Part shown: one piece after another, positions 24,466 through 31,499 of the stretch
Layout: each line of letters opens with the position of its first letter
Position numbering within the stretch: the stretch's first letter is position 1
Source: Bauldia sp.
Lineage (GTDB): Bacteria; Pseudomonadota; Alphaproteobacteria; Rhizobiales; Kaistiaceae
Direction: 5' to 3'
DNA: 46,759 nt
Assembly: GCA_020849325.1 (NCBI GenBank)
Contig: JADLGL010000027.1
Location: 1 to 46,759 of the forward strand
Translations under genes and position numbers: made by a program
The notes under the pieces: generated by a model
The model's input: the letters and a program-made list of their open reading frames with translations, nothing else
Told to the model about the DNA's origin: nothing
Database searches by the model: none

Positions 24466-25548
24466 TTAAGGCGTAGCCGGCGCCGGTGTAACGGGCGTCG
24501 GGGTCGGCTCCGCCGCGGGCGGAACCACCAGCGGATCGGCCGGCGCGGGCGTGATCGGCAGGAGGAGCGGATCGATCGGCAGAGCGTCGGGCGCAGCGCC
24601 CGGCTCCACCACCGGCACGTCCACCTCCGGCACCGCAACATTCGGGAGCACGATCGGCGCCGCCGTGTCGGCGACCACGCCGAACTGCCCGAAGAAACGG
24701 AAGAAGTCCGTGTTCGGATCGAGCACCATCGTCGTGGTGTTGGGGGCGAAGCTCTGCTGGTAGGCGAGCATCGACCGGTAGAACGAGAAGAAGTCCGGAT
24801 CGATGCCGTAGGCGGCCGCGAAGATCGAGTTCGCCTGCGCTTCGCCGTCGCCGCGGATGGTTTCCGCCTGCTGGTTGGCGACGGCGATCGTGCGGGTCAC
24901 GGTGGCGTCGGCGACGGCGACCGTCGTCCGGTACACCTCTTCGCCTTCGGCCCGGACCTGCGAGGCCTGCGTCTGCCACAGCGTCCGCATGCGGGTGAAG
25001 ACCGATTCGCTGATCGACGACGGCAGGTCGGCGCGGCGGATGCGGACGTCGACGACCTCGACGCCGATCTCGGCCGCCTGCGCATTCACCTGGCGGGTGA
25101 TCTGCGCCATCAGGTTCGAACGGTCCTGCGCCACGATCGCCTGCGTCGTCGACGGCGCCAGGACGTTGCGGACCGTCGACGACAGGATGTCCGACAGTCG
25201 CGAATTGGCGACCGACAGATTGCCGTTGCTGGTCGACGTGTAGAACATCAGCGGATCGACGATCCGGTACCGGCCGAACGCGTCGACCACGAGACGGCCG
25301 TCGGAGTTGGCGAACTCCACCGCCGGCGAATCGATGTCGATGAGCCGGCGCTCGACGAAGACCACGTTGTCGACCAGCGGCAGCTTGAAGTAGAGGCCGG
25401 GTTCGTACGCCTGGTCCACCGGCTGGCCGAAGCGCAGCACGATCGCGTTCCGGGTCGGATCGACGACGTAGATGCTCGCGAGGGCGATGATGCCGAGGAC
25501 GACGACGACGATGAGGGCGCCGATGGCGCCGATGCGGGCGCGGCTCAT
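24466..25548 (-). CDS. hflC: HflC, subunit of the HflKC band-7 membrane complex
   Basis: A 360-residue stomatin/prohibitin-like protein. One N-terminal membrane helix (IGALIVVVVLGIIALASIYV) anchors a periplasmic SPFH domain (TRNAIVLRFGQPVDQAYEPGL, then helical RRADLPSSISESVFTRMRT). With HflK it forms a cage around the FtsH protease and tempers its activity. A Pro/Ala-rich tail of about 70 residues (PAPADPLVVPPAAEPTPTP) extends past the usual end. The start overlaps the hflK stop by four bases (25545-25548). Confidence 0.94.
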   Translation of the reverse strand: MSRARIGAIGALIVVVVLGIIALASIYVVDPTRNAIVLRFGQPVDQAYEPGLYFKLPLVDNVVFVERRLIDIDSPAVEFANSDGRLVVDAFGRYRIVDPLMFYTSTSNGNLSVANSRLSDILSSTVRNVLAPSTTQAIVAQDRSNLMAQITRQVNAQAAEIGVEVVDVRIRRADLPSSISESVFTRMRTLWQTQASQVRAEGEEVYRTTVAVADATVTRTIAVANQQAETIRGDGEAQANSIFAAAYGIDPDFFSFYRSMLAYQQSFAPNTTTMVLDPNTDFFRFFGQFGVVADTAAPIVLPNVAVPEVDVPVVEPGAAPDALPIDPLLLPITPAPADPLVVPPAAEPTPTPVTPAPATP

Positions 25549-26696
25549 CGTGCGGCTCCCGGGGTCAGGCCCTGGAGGGGCAGGTAGGGCAGGATGTTGG
25601 CGTCGGCAGCCGGCATGATGACCTTGTTGGTGCCGGCGAGGATGCCGGCCATGGTCTCGAGATAGATGCGCTCGCGGATGACCTCGGGCGCTTCGCGGTA
25701 GGCGGCGTAGACCTGGAGGAAGCGGTCCGCCTGGCCCTGCGCCTCGGCGACGGTGCGGTCGCGGTAGGCGTTGGCCTCCTCGACGATCCGCGCGGCTTCG
25801 CCTCGCGCTTCGGGAACGACGCGGTTGGCGTAGGCCGTCGCCTCGTTCTCGCGGGCGACGCGGTTCTGCCCTGCGGTGTCGATGTCGCGATAGGCGTCGA
25901 TCACCTGCGGCGGCGGATCGACCTTGAGGATCTGGATGTCGGTGATGTTGATGCCGGCGTTGTAGCTGTCGAGGATCTGCTGGGTGAGGTCGCGGGCTTC
26001 GTCACCGATGGCGGCGCGGCGCTCGGTCACGAGGATCGAGGTGAGCTGCGATCGGCCCACCACCTCGCGCATCGCGCTCTCGGCGGCGGCTTTCACGGTG
26101 CCCTCGGGGTTGAGAAGGCTGAAGAGATAGGCCTGCGGGTTCGCGATATCGACGCGCCAGAACACCGAGAAGGCGACGTCGACGATGTTGCCCTCCGCGG
26201 TGAGCATCAGGCTCTCCTCGGGAACGTCGCGGAACGCGGTGCCGGCGGCGTTCGTGTAGACGCGGCCGACGGTGACCTCGTTGAGCTGCTGCACCGACGG
26301 CGTGAACACCGTCTCGATCGGGGCGGGGAGGCGGAAATTGAGGCCGGGGCCGACGGTGCGGTTCGGCTCGCCGAAGCGGAGGACGACGCCCTGCTGGTCG
26401 GGCTCGACGCGGAAGGTGAAGAAATTGTAGCCGACGAAGGCAAGCACCACGATCACGATGCCGATGACGAGCAGCGGGCTGAAGCCGCCGCCGGTGCCGG
26501 TGCCGCGCCGGGGGAACACGCGGCGCAGGCGATCCTGGCCGCGGCGGAGGATCTCCTCGAGATCGGGCGTGCCGCCACCGCCGCCATTGTTGTTGCCGCC
26601 GCCGCCGGTGTTGCGCGGTCCCTGGCCCCACGGGCCGCCGCCGCCACCGCTACCGCGCCAGCCGCCGCCACCGCTCATCTCATTGACCGTCGGCAT
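25545..26696 (-). CDS. hflK: HflK, subunit of the HflKC band-7 membrane complex
   Basis: A 383-residue partner of HflC. A Gly/Asn-rich cytoplasmic N-terminus (SGGGGWRGSGGGGG and GGGGNNNGGGGG) leads to DLEEILRRGQDRLRRVFP, a membrane helix (FSPLLVIGIVIVVLAFVGYNF) and the SPFH domain (EPDQQGVVLRFGEPNRTVGPG) with its long helix. The ATG at 26696 is chosen with GGAAGG six bases upstream; an ATG seven codons later is possible. Translation of hflC is coupled to this gene. A possible promoter lies about 80-105 bases upstream. Confidence 0.93.
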   Translation of the reverse strand: MPTVNEMSGGGGWRGSGGGGGPWGQGPRNTGGGGNNNGGGGGTPDLEEILRRGQDRLRRVFPRRGTGTGGGFSPLLVIGIVIVVLAFVGYNFFTFRVEPDQQGVVLRFGEPNRTVGPGLNFRLPAPIETVFTPSVQQLNEVTVGRVYTNAAGTAFRDVPEESLMLTAEGNIVDVAFSVFWRVDIANPQAYLFSLLNPEGTVKAAAESAMREVVGRSQLTSILVTERRAAIGDEARDLTQQILDSYNAGINITDIQILKVDPPPQVIDAYRDIDTAGQNRVARENEATAYANRVVPEARGEAARIVEEANAYRDRTVAEAQGQADRFLQVYAAYREAPEVIRERIYLETMAGILAGTNKVIMPAADANILPYLPLQGLTPGAAR

Positions 26697-26772
26697 CTCC
26701 ACCCTTCCGTCGTTGCTCCGCGGCACGGGCCGGGAGCGCATCGCCAAGTGCCATCGCTCGTGGGAATGGCCG

Positions 26773-26801
26773 GGTATAGGTGAAGGGGCTCGCCGCCGCA
26801 A
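26773..26801 (-). promoter_or_regulatory. Possible sigma-70-type promoter of hflK
   Basis: On the minus strand TTGCGG (26796-26801) and TATACC (26773-26778) are separated by 17 bases and lie about 77 bases before the hflK ATG. The match is partial, so this is a candidate only. Confidence 0.3.
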
Positions 26802-26939
26802 ACCTGCGAAGCTCCGAAAGCCCGCAGTTCTGCTCGGTTCGCGCGCGTCGAACCGACATCGCGCGATGATCCGCCTTCCCTCCCATCGCTGCGAAAGTGG
26901 GGCCGCGGACCCGCGTGGTCAACCACGCGCCCCCCGAGT

Positions 26940-27479
26940 TCATGACTTCCTTCGCTGATAGACAACGAAGGTCGTGGCGTGACCATCGCGCTCGCCGGCG
27001 GGAATCTCCTCGCGCGAAACCTCTTCAAAATCAGCGGATTGGATCGCGGGAAACACGGTATCGCCAGCGGGCGTCGCATGGACGTGCGTGATGTACAACC
27101 GTTCCGCGAGGCTGATCGTCGCGGCGTAGATGGTGCCGCCGCCGATGATCATCACCTCGTCGGCACCGGTCGACCGCGCCGTTTCAGTGGCCGTTGCGAG
27201 CCCTTCGCCGAGGCTGCGGACCGTCACCGCCGGCTCCGGGAGAAGGGCGCCGCGGGTGACGACGATGTTGGTCCGGCCGGCGAGCGGCCTGCCGAGACCG
27301 TCGAAGGTCTTCCGGCCCATCACGACGGGCTTTCCCATCGTCAGCGCCCTGAAGCGTTTCATGTCCGTCGAGAGCCGCCACGGCATGCCGCCGTCCGCGC
27401 CGATGACGCCGTTGTCGGCGACGGCAGCGATCAGCGCGAGGGGAGTGGAGTCAACGGAACTGCGGGGTGGCGTGGACAT
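26940..27479 (-). CDS. folA: Dihydrofolate reductase
   Basis: A 179-residue enzyme that reduces dihydrofolate to tetrahydrofolate with NADPH. It shows LIAAVADNGVIGADGGMPWRLSTDMKRFR, VVMGRKTFDGLGRPLAGRTNIVV, VMIIGGGTIYAATISLAERLYIT and the closing TTFVVYQR block. The length is usual. thyA, often the gene before it, is not adjacent; instead a divergent membrane-protein gene starts 78 bases away. It precedes hflK by 243 bases on the same strand. Confidence 0.95.
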   Translation of the reverse strand: MSTPPRSSVDSTPLALIAAVADNGVIGADGGMPWRLSTDMKRFRALTMGKPVVMGRKTFDGLGRPLAGRTNIVVTRGALLPEPAVTVRSLGEGLATATETARSTGADEVMIIGGGTIYAATISLAERLYITHVHATPAGDTVFPAIQSADFEEVSREEIPAGERDGHATTFVVYQRRKS

Positions 27480-27557
27480 TGCTTCCAGGGTGGAACGGGT
27501 CGTTCACCGAGAATCGGCTATATCAGCCCGCAGGATTACCGGACCGCTGGGGTTCAC

Positions 27558-27980
27558 ATGCTCTACCACGACATCCTCCTCTTCGCGCATTTCATCGGCC
27601 TCGCCATGGGGATCGGCGTCGGCATCACCAACATGGTGATCGCGCGCATGATCGGCGCCGCCGCCACGCCGGACGCCGCGAGCGCCCTCCGGTCGCTGCC
27701 GCCCATCCTGTCGCGCATCTCGATGGCGGGCCTCGTCGTCCTCGTGATCAGCGGCCTCCTCCTTCTGTTCTACTGGGGCTTTGCGATCACCGACTTCTGG
27801 TTCTGGCTCAAGATTCTGGGCGTCGCCGGCATGATCGGCGTCGCCTACCTCATGTACCAGGCGCAGGAGAAGATCCGGGCAGGCGACCAGACGGCGGCGG
27901 CCCAGATGCGGCAGCTCGGGCCGGCGATGGGGGGGCTCGGCCTCCTCGTCACCCTCCTGTCGGTCTTTTCGTTCCACTGA
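27558..27980 (+). CDS. Hypothetical four-helix membrane protein
   Basis: A 140-residue integral membrane protein with four hydrophobic segments (ILLFAHFIGLAMGIGVGITN, ISMAGLVVLVISGLLLLFYWGF, FWLKILGVAGMIGVAYLM, MGGLGLLVTLLSVFSF). A histidine in the first helix (LFAHFIG) recalls small haem or quinone membrane proteins of the CopD/DUF2269 sort, but I cannot assign a family. The ATG at 27558 is preceded by TGGGG. It is divergent from folA, and leuA lies downstream. Confidence 0.72.
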   Translation: MLYHDILLFAHFIGLAMGIGVGITNMVIARMIGAAATPDAASALRSLPPILSRISMAGLVVLVISGLLLLFYWGFAITDFWFWLKILGVAGMIGVAYLMYQAQEKIRAGDQTAAAQMRQLGPAMGGLGLLVTLLSVFSFH

Positions 27981-27988
27981 GGCCGGAC

Positions 27989-28018
27989 TTGCCTTGAAAG
28001 GCGGGCCGGGGCTAAACA
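27989..28018 (+). promoter_or_regulatory. Possible promoter of the leuA leader transcript
   Basis: TTGCCT (27989-27994) and TAAACA (28013-28018) are 18 bases apart, placing a start just before the 9-bp hairpin at 28025-28049 and the leader peptide. The boxes are imperfect. Confidence 0.25.
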
Positions 28019-28070
28019 CATCCCGCCTGCGGCTCACATGGCCGCAGGCTCCATCGTCACGGATCGTCCG

Positions 28071-28178
28071 ATGATCGCCCGCGATCGCAGCGCCAAGGCA
28101 CAGGCCGGCTCCCGCCGGGCCGGCGGCGCGCGCGCATCGGTCCTCCTGCTTCGCACCCTCCTCCTTAGACGCCCCTGA
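28071..28178 (+). CDS. Leucine-rich leader peptide upstream of leuA
   Basis: A 35-codon frame, ATG 28071 to TGA 28176-28178, ends in LLLRTLLLRRP: six leucine codons in eight positions, right where a ribosome short of leucyl-tRNA would pause. An in-frame ATG at 28038 would add 11 residues. Two hairpins compete for the same bases at its stop: GACGC/GCGTC (28168-28172 with 28179-28183) and CCCCTGAG/CTCAGGGG (28172-28179 with 28206-28213). The arrangement is that of a ribosome-mediated attenuator. No T run follows the second hairpin, so a classical terminator is not seen and control could instead act on translation or through Rho. The frame is too short for usual gene finders. Confidence 0.75.
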   Translation: MIARDRSAKAQAGSRRAGGARASVLLLRTLLLRRP

Positions 28179-28213
28179 GCGTCGGCTGCCTCACGCGGGC
28201 GGACACTCAGGGG
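28168..28213 (+). promoter_or_regulatory. Competing leader hairpins (leuA attenuator)
   Basis: Stem A (28168-28172 with 28179-28183) and stem B (28172-28179 with 28206-28213) overlap and cannot form together. Ribosome position on the leucine codons at 28143-28166 would decide which forms. A further GC-rich hairpin near the leuA start (CCCGC/GCGGG around 28243-28258) may mask its ribosome site. The switching mechanism is inferred. Confidence 0.5.
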
Positions 28214-28284
28214 ATGACGCAAAGCCACCGTCTGAGATTGGTCCCGCGGAGAGCGGGCAGGGATTGCGAGAAGGAAAGCCTGTC

Positions 28285-29871
28285 ATGAGCACAGCACACG
28301 GAGCCGAGGCTGGTCAGCAGCCGGCGACCCCGAAGGAACGCGTCGTCATTTTCGACACGACCCTCCGCGACGGCGAGCAGTCGCCCGGCGCGTCGATGAC
28401 CCTCGACGAAAAGGTCCAGGTCGCGATGCTCCTCGACGAGATGGGCGTCGACGTCATCGAGGCCGGCTTCCCGATCGCCTCGCAGGGTGATTTCGAATCC
28501 GTCCTCGAGATCGGCAAGCACATCAGGAACGCCGTCGTCTGCGGCCTCGCCCGCGCCGGCATGGCCGACATCGACCGCGCGGCCGAGGCGCTGAAGACCG
28601 CGCGGCGGAGCCGCATCCACACCTTCATCGGCACCTCGCCGACGCATCGGCAGTACCAGCTGCGGATGGACGAGGACCAGGTCTACGAGAAGGTCGTGGC
28701 CTCGGTGACGCGCGCTAGAGGCTACACCGACGACGTCGAGTGGTCGGCGATGGACGCGACCCGCACCGAGCCGGACTATCTCTGCCGCGTCGTCGAAGCC
28801 GCAATCAGGCACGGCGCCACCACGATCAACATTCCCGATACCGTCGGCTACACCACGCCCGACGAGATGACCCGGACGATCCGGATGCTGCGCGAGCGCG
28901 TCCCGAACGCCGACAGGGTGATCTTCTCGGTCCACTGCCACGACGATCTCGGCATGGCGGTCGCGAACTCGCTCGCCGGCGTCATCGGCGGCGCGCGGCA
29001 GATCGAATGCACCATCAACGGCCTCGGCGAGCGCGCGGGCAACGCGGCGCTCGAGGAGGTGGTGATGGCGATCAGGACGCGGTCGGACGTGTTCCCGTTC
29101 ACGACCGGCGTCGATTCCCGGATGCTGATGCGGGCGTCGAAGCTCGTCTCGGCCGTCACCGCCTTCCCGGTCCAGTACAACAAGGCGATCGTCGGCCAGA
29201 ACGCGTTCGCCCACGAGTCCGGCATCCACCAGGACGGCATGCTCAAGAACGCCCAGACGTTCGAGATCATGCGGCCCGAGGACGTCGGCGTGAAGGAAAC
29301 CTCGCTGGTGATGGGAAAACACTCCGGCCGGGCGGCGTTCCGCTCGAAGCTGGAGGAGCTCGGCTACGAGCTCGGCGACAACGCGCTGAACGACGTCTTC
29401 AGGCGCTTCAAGGATCTCGCCGACCGCAAGAAGCACATTTTCGACGACGACATCGTCGCCCTCGTCGAGGACGAGGTGGCCACCGCGAGCGAGGCCGTGA
29501 AGGTCGTCTCGCTCACCGTCATCGCCGGCACCAGCGGTCCGCAGAAGGCGATCATCACCCTCGACCTCGGCGGTCAGCACGTGACGCGCGAAGCGACCGG
29601 CAACGGTCCCGTCGACGCGATCTTCAACGCCATCAAGGGGATCATCCCGCACAACGCGACGCTGTCGCTCTACCAGGTCCACGCCGTCACCGGCGGCACC
29701 GACGCGCAGGCCGAAGTGTCCGTCCGGCTCGAGGAAGACGGCCGGAAAGTCATGGCGCGCGGCACCGACCCCGACACGATGGTGGCCTCCGCCAAGGCCT
29801 ACGTCTCCGGCCTCAACAAACTCGTCACCCGCCGCGCCAAAGCGGCCCCGACGACCCTCAAGGCGATCTGA
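28285..29871 (+). CDS. leuA: 2-isopropylmalate synthase LeuA
   Basis: A 528-residue enzyme that condenses acetyl-CoA with 2-oxoisovalerate, the first step of leucine synthesis. The catalytic domain shows FDTTLRDGEQSPGASM (residues 23-38), the metal site HCHDDLGMAVAN and the loop NGLGERAGNAALEEV; the C-terminal part from about residue 400 (AVKVVSLTVIAGTSGPQKA) is the leucine-binding regulatory domain, so the enzyme should be feedback-inhibited. The ATG at 28285 has AAGGA upstream; an in-frame GTG-like start at 28264 has none. A leucine-rich leader peptide precedes it by about 110 bases. Confidence 0.95.
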   Translation: MSTAHGAEAGQQPATPKERVVIFDTTLRDGEQSPGASMTLDEKVQVAMLLDEMGVDVIEAGFPIASQGDFESVLEIGKHIRNAVVCGLARAGMADIDRAAEALKTARRSRIHTFIGTSPTHRQYQLRMDEDQVYEKVVASVTRARGYTDDVEWSAMDATRTEPDYLCRVVEAAIRHGATTINIPDTVGYTTPDEMTRTIRMLRERVPNADRVIFSVHCHDDLGMAVANSLAGVIGGARQIECTINGLGERAGNAALEEVVMAIRTRSDVFPFTTGVDSRMLMRASKLVSAVTAFPVQYNKAIVGQNAFAHESGIHQDGMLKNAQTFEIMRPEDVGVKETSLVMGKHSGRAAFRSKLEELGYELGDNALNDVFRRFKDLADRKKHIFDDDIVALVEDEVATASEAVKVVSLTVIAGTSGPQKAIITLDLGGQHVTREATGNGPVDAIFNAIKGIIPHNATLSLYQVHAVTGGTDAQAEVSVRLEEDGRKVMARGTDPDTMVASAKAYVSGLNKLVTRRAKAAPTTLKAI

Positions 29872-29951
29872 GGGCACGCTGCCCGTTCGAGGCCGGTCGA
29901 GGTCAGGAGTCCCGTACCCGGCAGCTGCGAATGCCCCGTCCCCTGAGCCTC

Positions 29952-30092
29952 CTCCTTGCGGGGAGGCGGAAGGCGGCAAGCGCAGCGCCGCCGGCTTCGG
30001 TGGGGGTCGCGGCCTCCCGGCAATGCCGAGTTCGAGAGGCCGACCCCCTCTCGAAATCGCGCCGCGATTTCGATTTTCCCCGCAAGGGGGAG
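29952..30092. repeat. Nested inverted-repeat (mosaic) element between leuA and the mscS gene
   Basis: Outer arms CTCCTTGCGGGGA (from 29952) and TCCCCGCAAGGGGGAG (30077-30092) face each other. Inside are GGGGGTCGCGGCCTC paired with GAGGCCGACCCCC (30002-30016 with 30036-30048), and a near-perfect hairpin TCGAAATCGCG/CGCGATTTCGA (about 30051-30073). Such composite hairpins are repeat units scattered between rhizobial genes. No protein is encoded in the 269-bp gap. Confidence 0.65.
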
Positions 30093-30140
30093 ATTGAGGT
30101 TCGGCCGCTGGACCAGTTCGCAGGCTTCAGAACATCCCGA

Positions 30141-30998
30141 TCAGCCTTTGAAGGCGGCCGTCGTGAGGCCGGCGCCGTCGAGGGCCCGCTTGCCGCCTTC
30201 GGTGAGATCCCAGCGCACGGCGGCGTAGTCGCCGCTCCGCACCCAGGCGTGGAGCTGCACCACGGCGTTGGCGGCGGTGACCTGGGTCGGCACCGCCTCC
30301 ACCGGCGGCACGCGGAGCACCTTCGGGTGCTGGATCGCGACATCGGTGAGCACCGCGCGGGCGCGGGCGAGGTCGCTGTCGTAGCGGATGATGAAATCGA
30401 CCGACACCATCCGGTTGGGGTTCTTGCTGTAGTTCGAGATCGTCTTCGCCCAGAGCTCCGAATTGGGGACGAACTTGAACACGCCGTCGACGCCGCGGAG
30501 ACGGCTCGCGAACAGCCCGATCTCCTCCACCGTCCCGGCCACCGTCGCCGTCTCGATCGCATCGCCGACGCGGAACGGCCGCAGCCACAGCAGCATCAGG
30601 CCGGCGGCGATGTTGGTGAGCGTCCCCTGCAAAGCGAGGCCGACGGCAAGGCCCGCGGCGCCCAGCACCGCGAGGACCGAGGCCGTCTGGACGCCGAGCT
30701 GCGCGAGGCCGGCGATGATCGTGACGATGCCGATCGCATAGCGGATGATCGCGCGGACGATCGGCGTGACCGTCGGCTCGAGCCGCCCCGACCGCTGCAT
30801 CAGCCGCGCCACGCCCCGCGAGATGTAGCGCGCGAGGAGGAACCCGACGACGAGGATCGCAATCCCGCCGATCAGGCGCGGCCCGAGGCCTGCCAGCCAG
30901 TCCCAGGTCGACTGGGCGAACGTCGTGATGTCTTCGTCGAGCACGCCTGTCCAACCGCCGGGCCACGGCACCGTTGCGTCCGCGACGAACAGTGCCAT
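30141..30998 (-). CDS. MscS-family mechanosensitive channel
   Basis: A 285-residue channel with three N-terminal membrane helices; the pore helix contains the family pattern VLAVLGAAGLAVGLALQGTLTNIAAGLMLLWLRPFRVGD, followed by the beta domain (VEEIGLFASRLRGVDGVFKFVPNSELWAKTISNYSK). It opens when the membrane is stretched and protects against osmotic downshock. The length is that of simple MscS. The ATG at 30998 lacks a clear ribosome site. It points away from the tRNA gene, which begins about 100 bases upstream on the other strand. Confidence 0.92.
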   Translation of the reverse strand: MALFVADATVPWPGGWTGVLDEDITTFAQSTWDWLAGLGPRLIGGIAILVVGFLLARYISRGVARLMQRSGRLEPTVTPIVRAIIRYAIGIVTIIAGLAQLGVQTASVLAVLGAAGLAVGLALQGTLTNIAAGLMLLWLRPFRVGDAIETATVAGTVEEIGLFASRLRGVDGVFKFVPNSELWAKTISNYSKNPNRMVSVDFIIRYDSDLARARAVLTDVAIQHPKVLRVPPVEAVPTQVTAANAVVQLHAWVRSGDYAAVRWDLTEGGKRALDGAGLTTAAFKG

Positions 30999-31099
30999 CC
31001 CGCGGGAGAGGCGGAAACCCCGTCGCCCCCCGCGCGAACCGCCGCAGGCGATCGAGCAGCCTTGCGGCCCGGCCGTCGCGTTCCTATAAGACGCCCCGC

Positions 31100-31175
<76 letters not shown>

Positions 31176-31237
31176 TTTTCCCCCGCATCGTCGCCATCGC
31201 GCGTCGCCACCCGGCGTTGCGCGTGGGTCGAGTTTCG

Positions 31238-31422
31238 CCTCCCCCCGCCGGGCGGGGAGAGGGTTCTTTCGCTTGGCGAGCCGGAGGCGAGGTTAGCGAA
31301 AGAGGGTGAGGGGGTCTCACGGCTCCGGGTGGTTGCGGTGAGACCCCCTCACCATCCATCCCTAAGCTCGGCTCCGCCTCGCTAAGGGCTGGAGTCCTCT
31401 CCCCGCCCGGCGGGGAGAGAGG
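31238..31422. repeat. Long foldback element between tRNA-Lys and the restriction-methylation gene
   Basis: Outer arms (31238-31263 and 31396-31422) are rich in CCCCGCC/GGCGGGG and self-complementary. An inner 16-bp perfect inverted repeat, GGTGAGGGGGTCTCAC (31305-31320) with its complement at 31338-31353, surrounds 17 bases. Between them lie partly complementary stretches (about 31270-31300 and 31360-31390). The whole can fold into one long hairpin of about 185 bases. It fills most of the 324-bp gap; no gene is seen. Confidence 0.75.
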
Positions 31423-31499
31423 AAAAACCCGCGACTCCTGCCTGGAGTGACTCCTCTGATCCTCAAGGGGGGATGGGGAACGCATGGCGACTCATCCCC

